Assembly (NCBI GenBank): GCA_910584325.1
Contig: CAJTZH010000039.1
Location: forward strand, 1 to 23,645
DNA: 23,645 bases
Direction of reading: 5' to 3'
DNA from: an uncultured Lachnospiraceae bacterium
Lineage (GTDB): Bacteria; Bacillota; Clostridia; Lachnospirales; Lachnospiraceae
Each line of letters opens with the position of its first letter. Position 1 is the first letter of the stretch. The notes under the pieces were generated by a model that saw only the letters and a program-made list of their open reading frames with translations, was not told the origin of the DNA and did no database searches. This document shows positions 23,609 through 23,645 of the stretch, in pieces. A program made the translations under genes and the position numbers.

Positions 23609-23645
23609 CTCTGCGTCTGTGCGTCTGGCTCTTTGATAACTGAAA

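Overview
The window reads as the chromosome of a low-GC, Gram-positive, probably gut-dwelling member of the Clostridia, most likely Lachnospiraceae. The signs are: strong AGGAGG-type ribosome binding sites, a tRNA-Asn with no encoded CCA, an ATP-type PEP carboxykinase, a class B sortase beside BspA-like leucine-rich-repeat surface proteins, a Firmicute-type 6S RNA and a large SpoIID/LytB protein. This is inferred from gene content only. Species was not determined.

Left part (1-5100): the 3' end of tRNA-Asn and its terminator; a decayed AIPR-type phage-defence gene; asnS (asparaginyl-tRNA synthetase); a lipoprotein resembling trigger factor with an FKBP-type prolyl isomerase domain; uppP (undecaprenyl-diphosphatase); and, convergent to these, an RpiB/LacAB-type sugar-phosphate isomerase with its own promoter.

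Centre (5250-12890): a same-strand cluster behind a good sigma-A-like promoter. It holds a sigma-70-like protein without region 4, a 1033-residue LRR surface protein, a class B sortase whose start codon lies inside the end of the LRR gene, and a second LRR gene. The second LRR gene is a tandem paralogue broken by a lost A, an amber codon and an extra G. The two LRR genes share a 283-bp identical C-terminal tract encoding an atypical sorting signal (EPVTSG, a hydrophobic span, then an unusual 60-residue tail with a second hydrophobic span). This is the best candidate for an incompletely described system: a sortase-anchored adhesin pair with a possible dedicated regulator.

Right part (12800-23645): pckA with promoter and terminator; an intergenic 6S RNA; a SpoIID/LytB-domain protein; a YihY-family membrane protein on the opposite strand, its stop codon interlocked with that of the previous gene; a metallophosphoesterase; and a LytTR response regulator with no kinase nearby. 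Next come three LytTR-consensus 9-mers, two of them with a 12-bp spacer, lying just upstream of a promoter that overlaps the regulator gene's terminator. That promoter would serve a secreted lectin-lipase-CBM2 protein whose reading frame is otherwise intact but interrupted by two in-frame stops. A small membrane protein ends the window, followed by a terminator for a minus-strand gene beyond the edge.

A recurring theme is decay of surface and defence genes (AIPR, second LRR protein, lectin-lipase) while housekeeping genes are intact. Some of the lesions lie in homopolymers and could be sequencing errors or phase-variable slippage; the nonsense codons are not in homopolymers.
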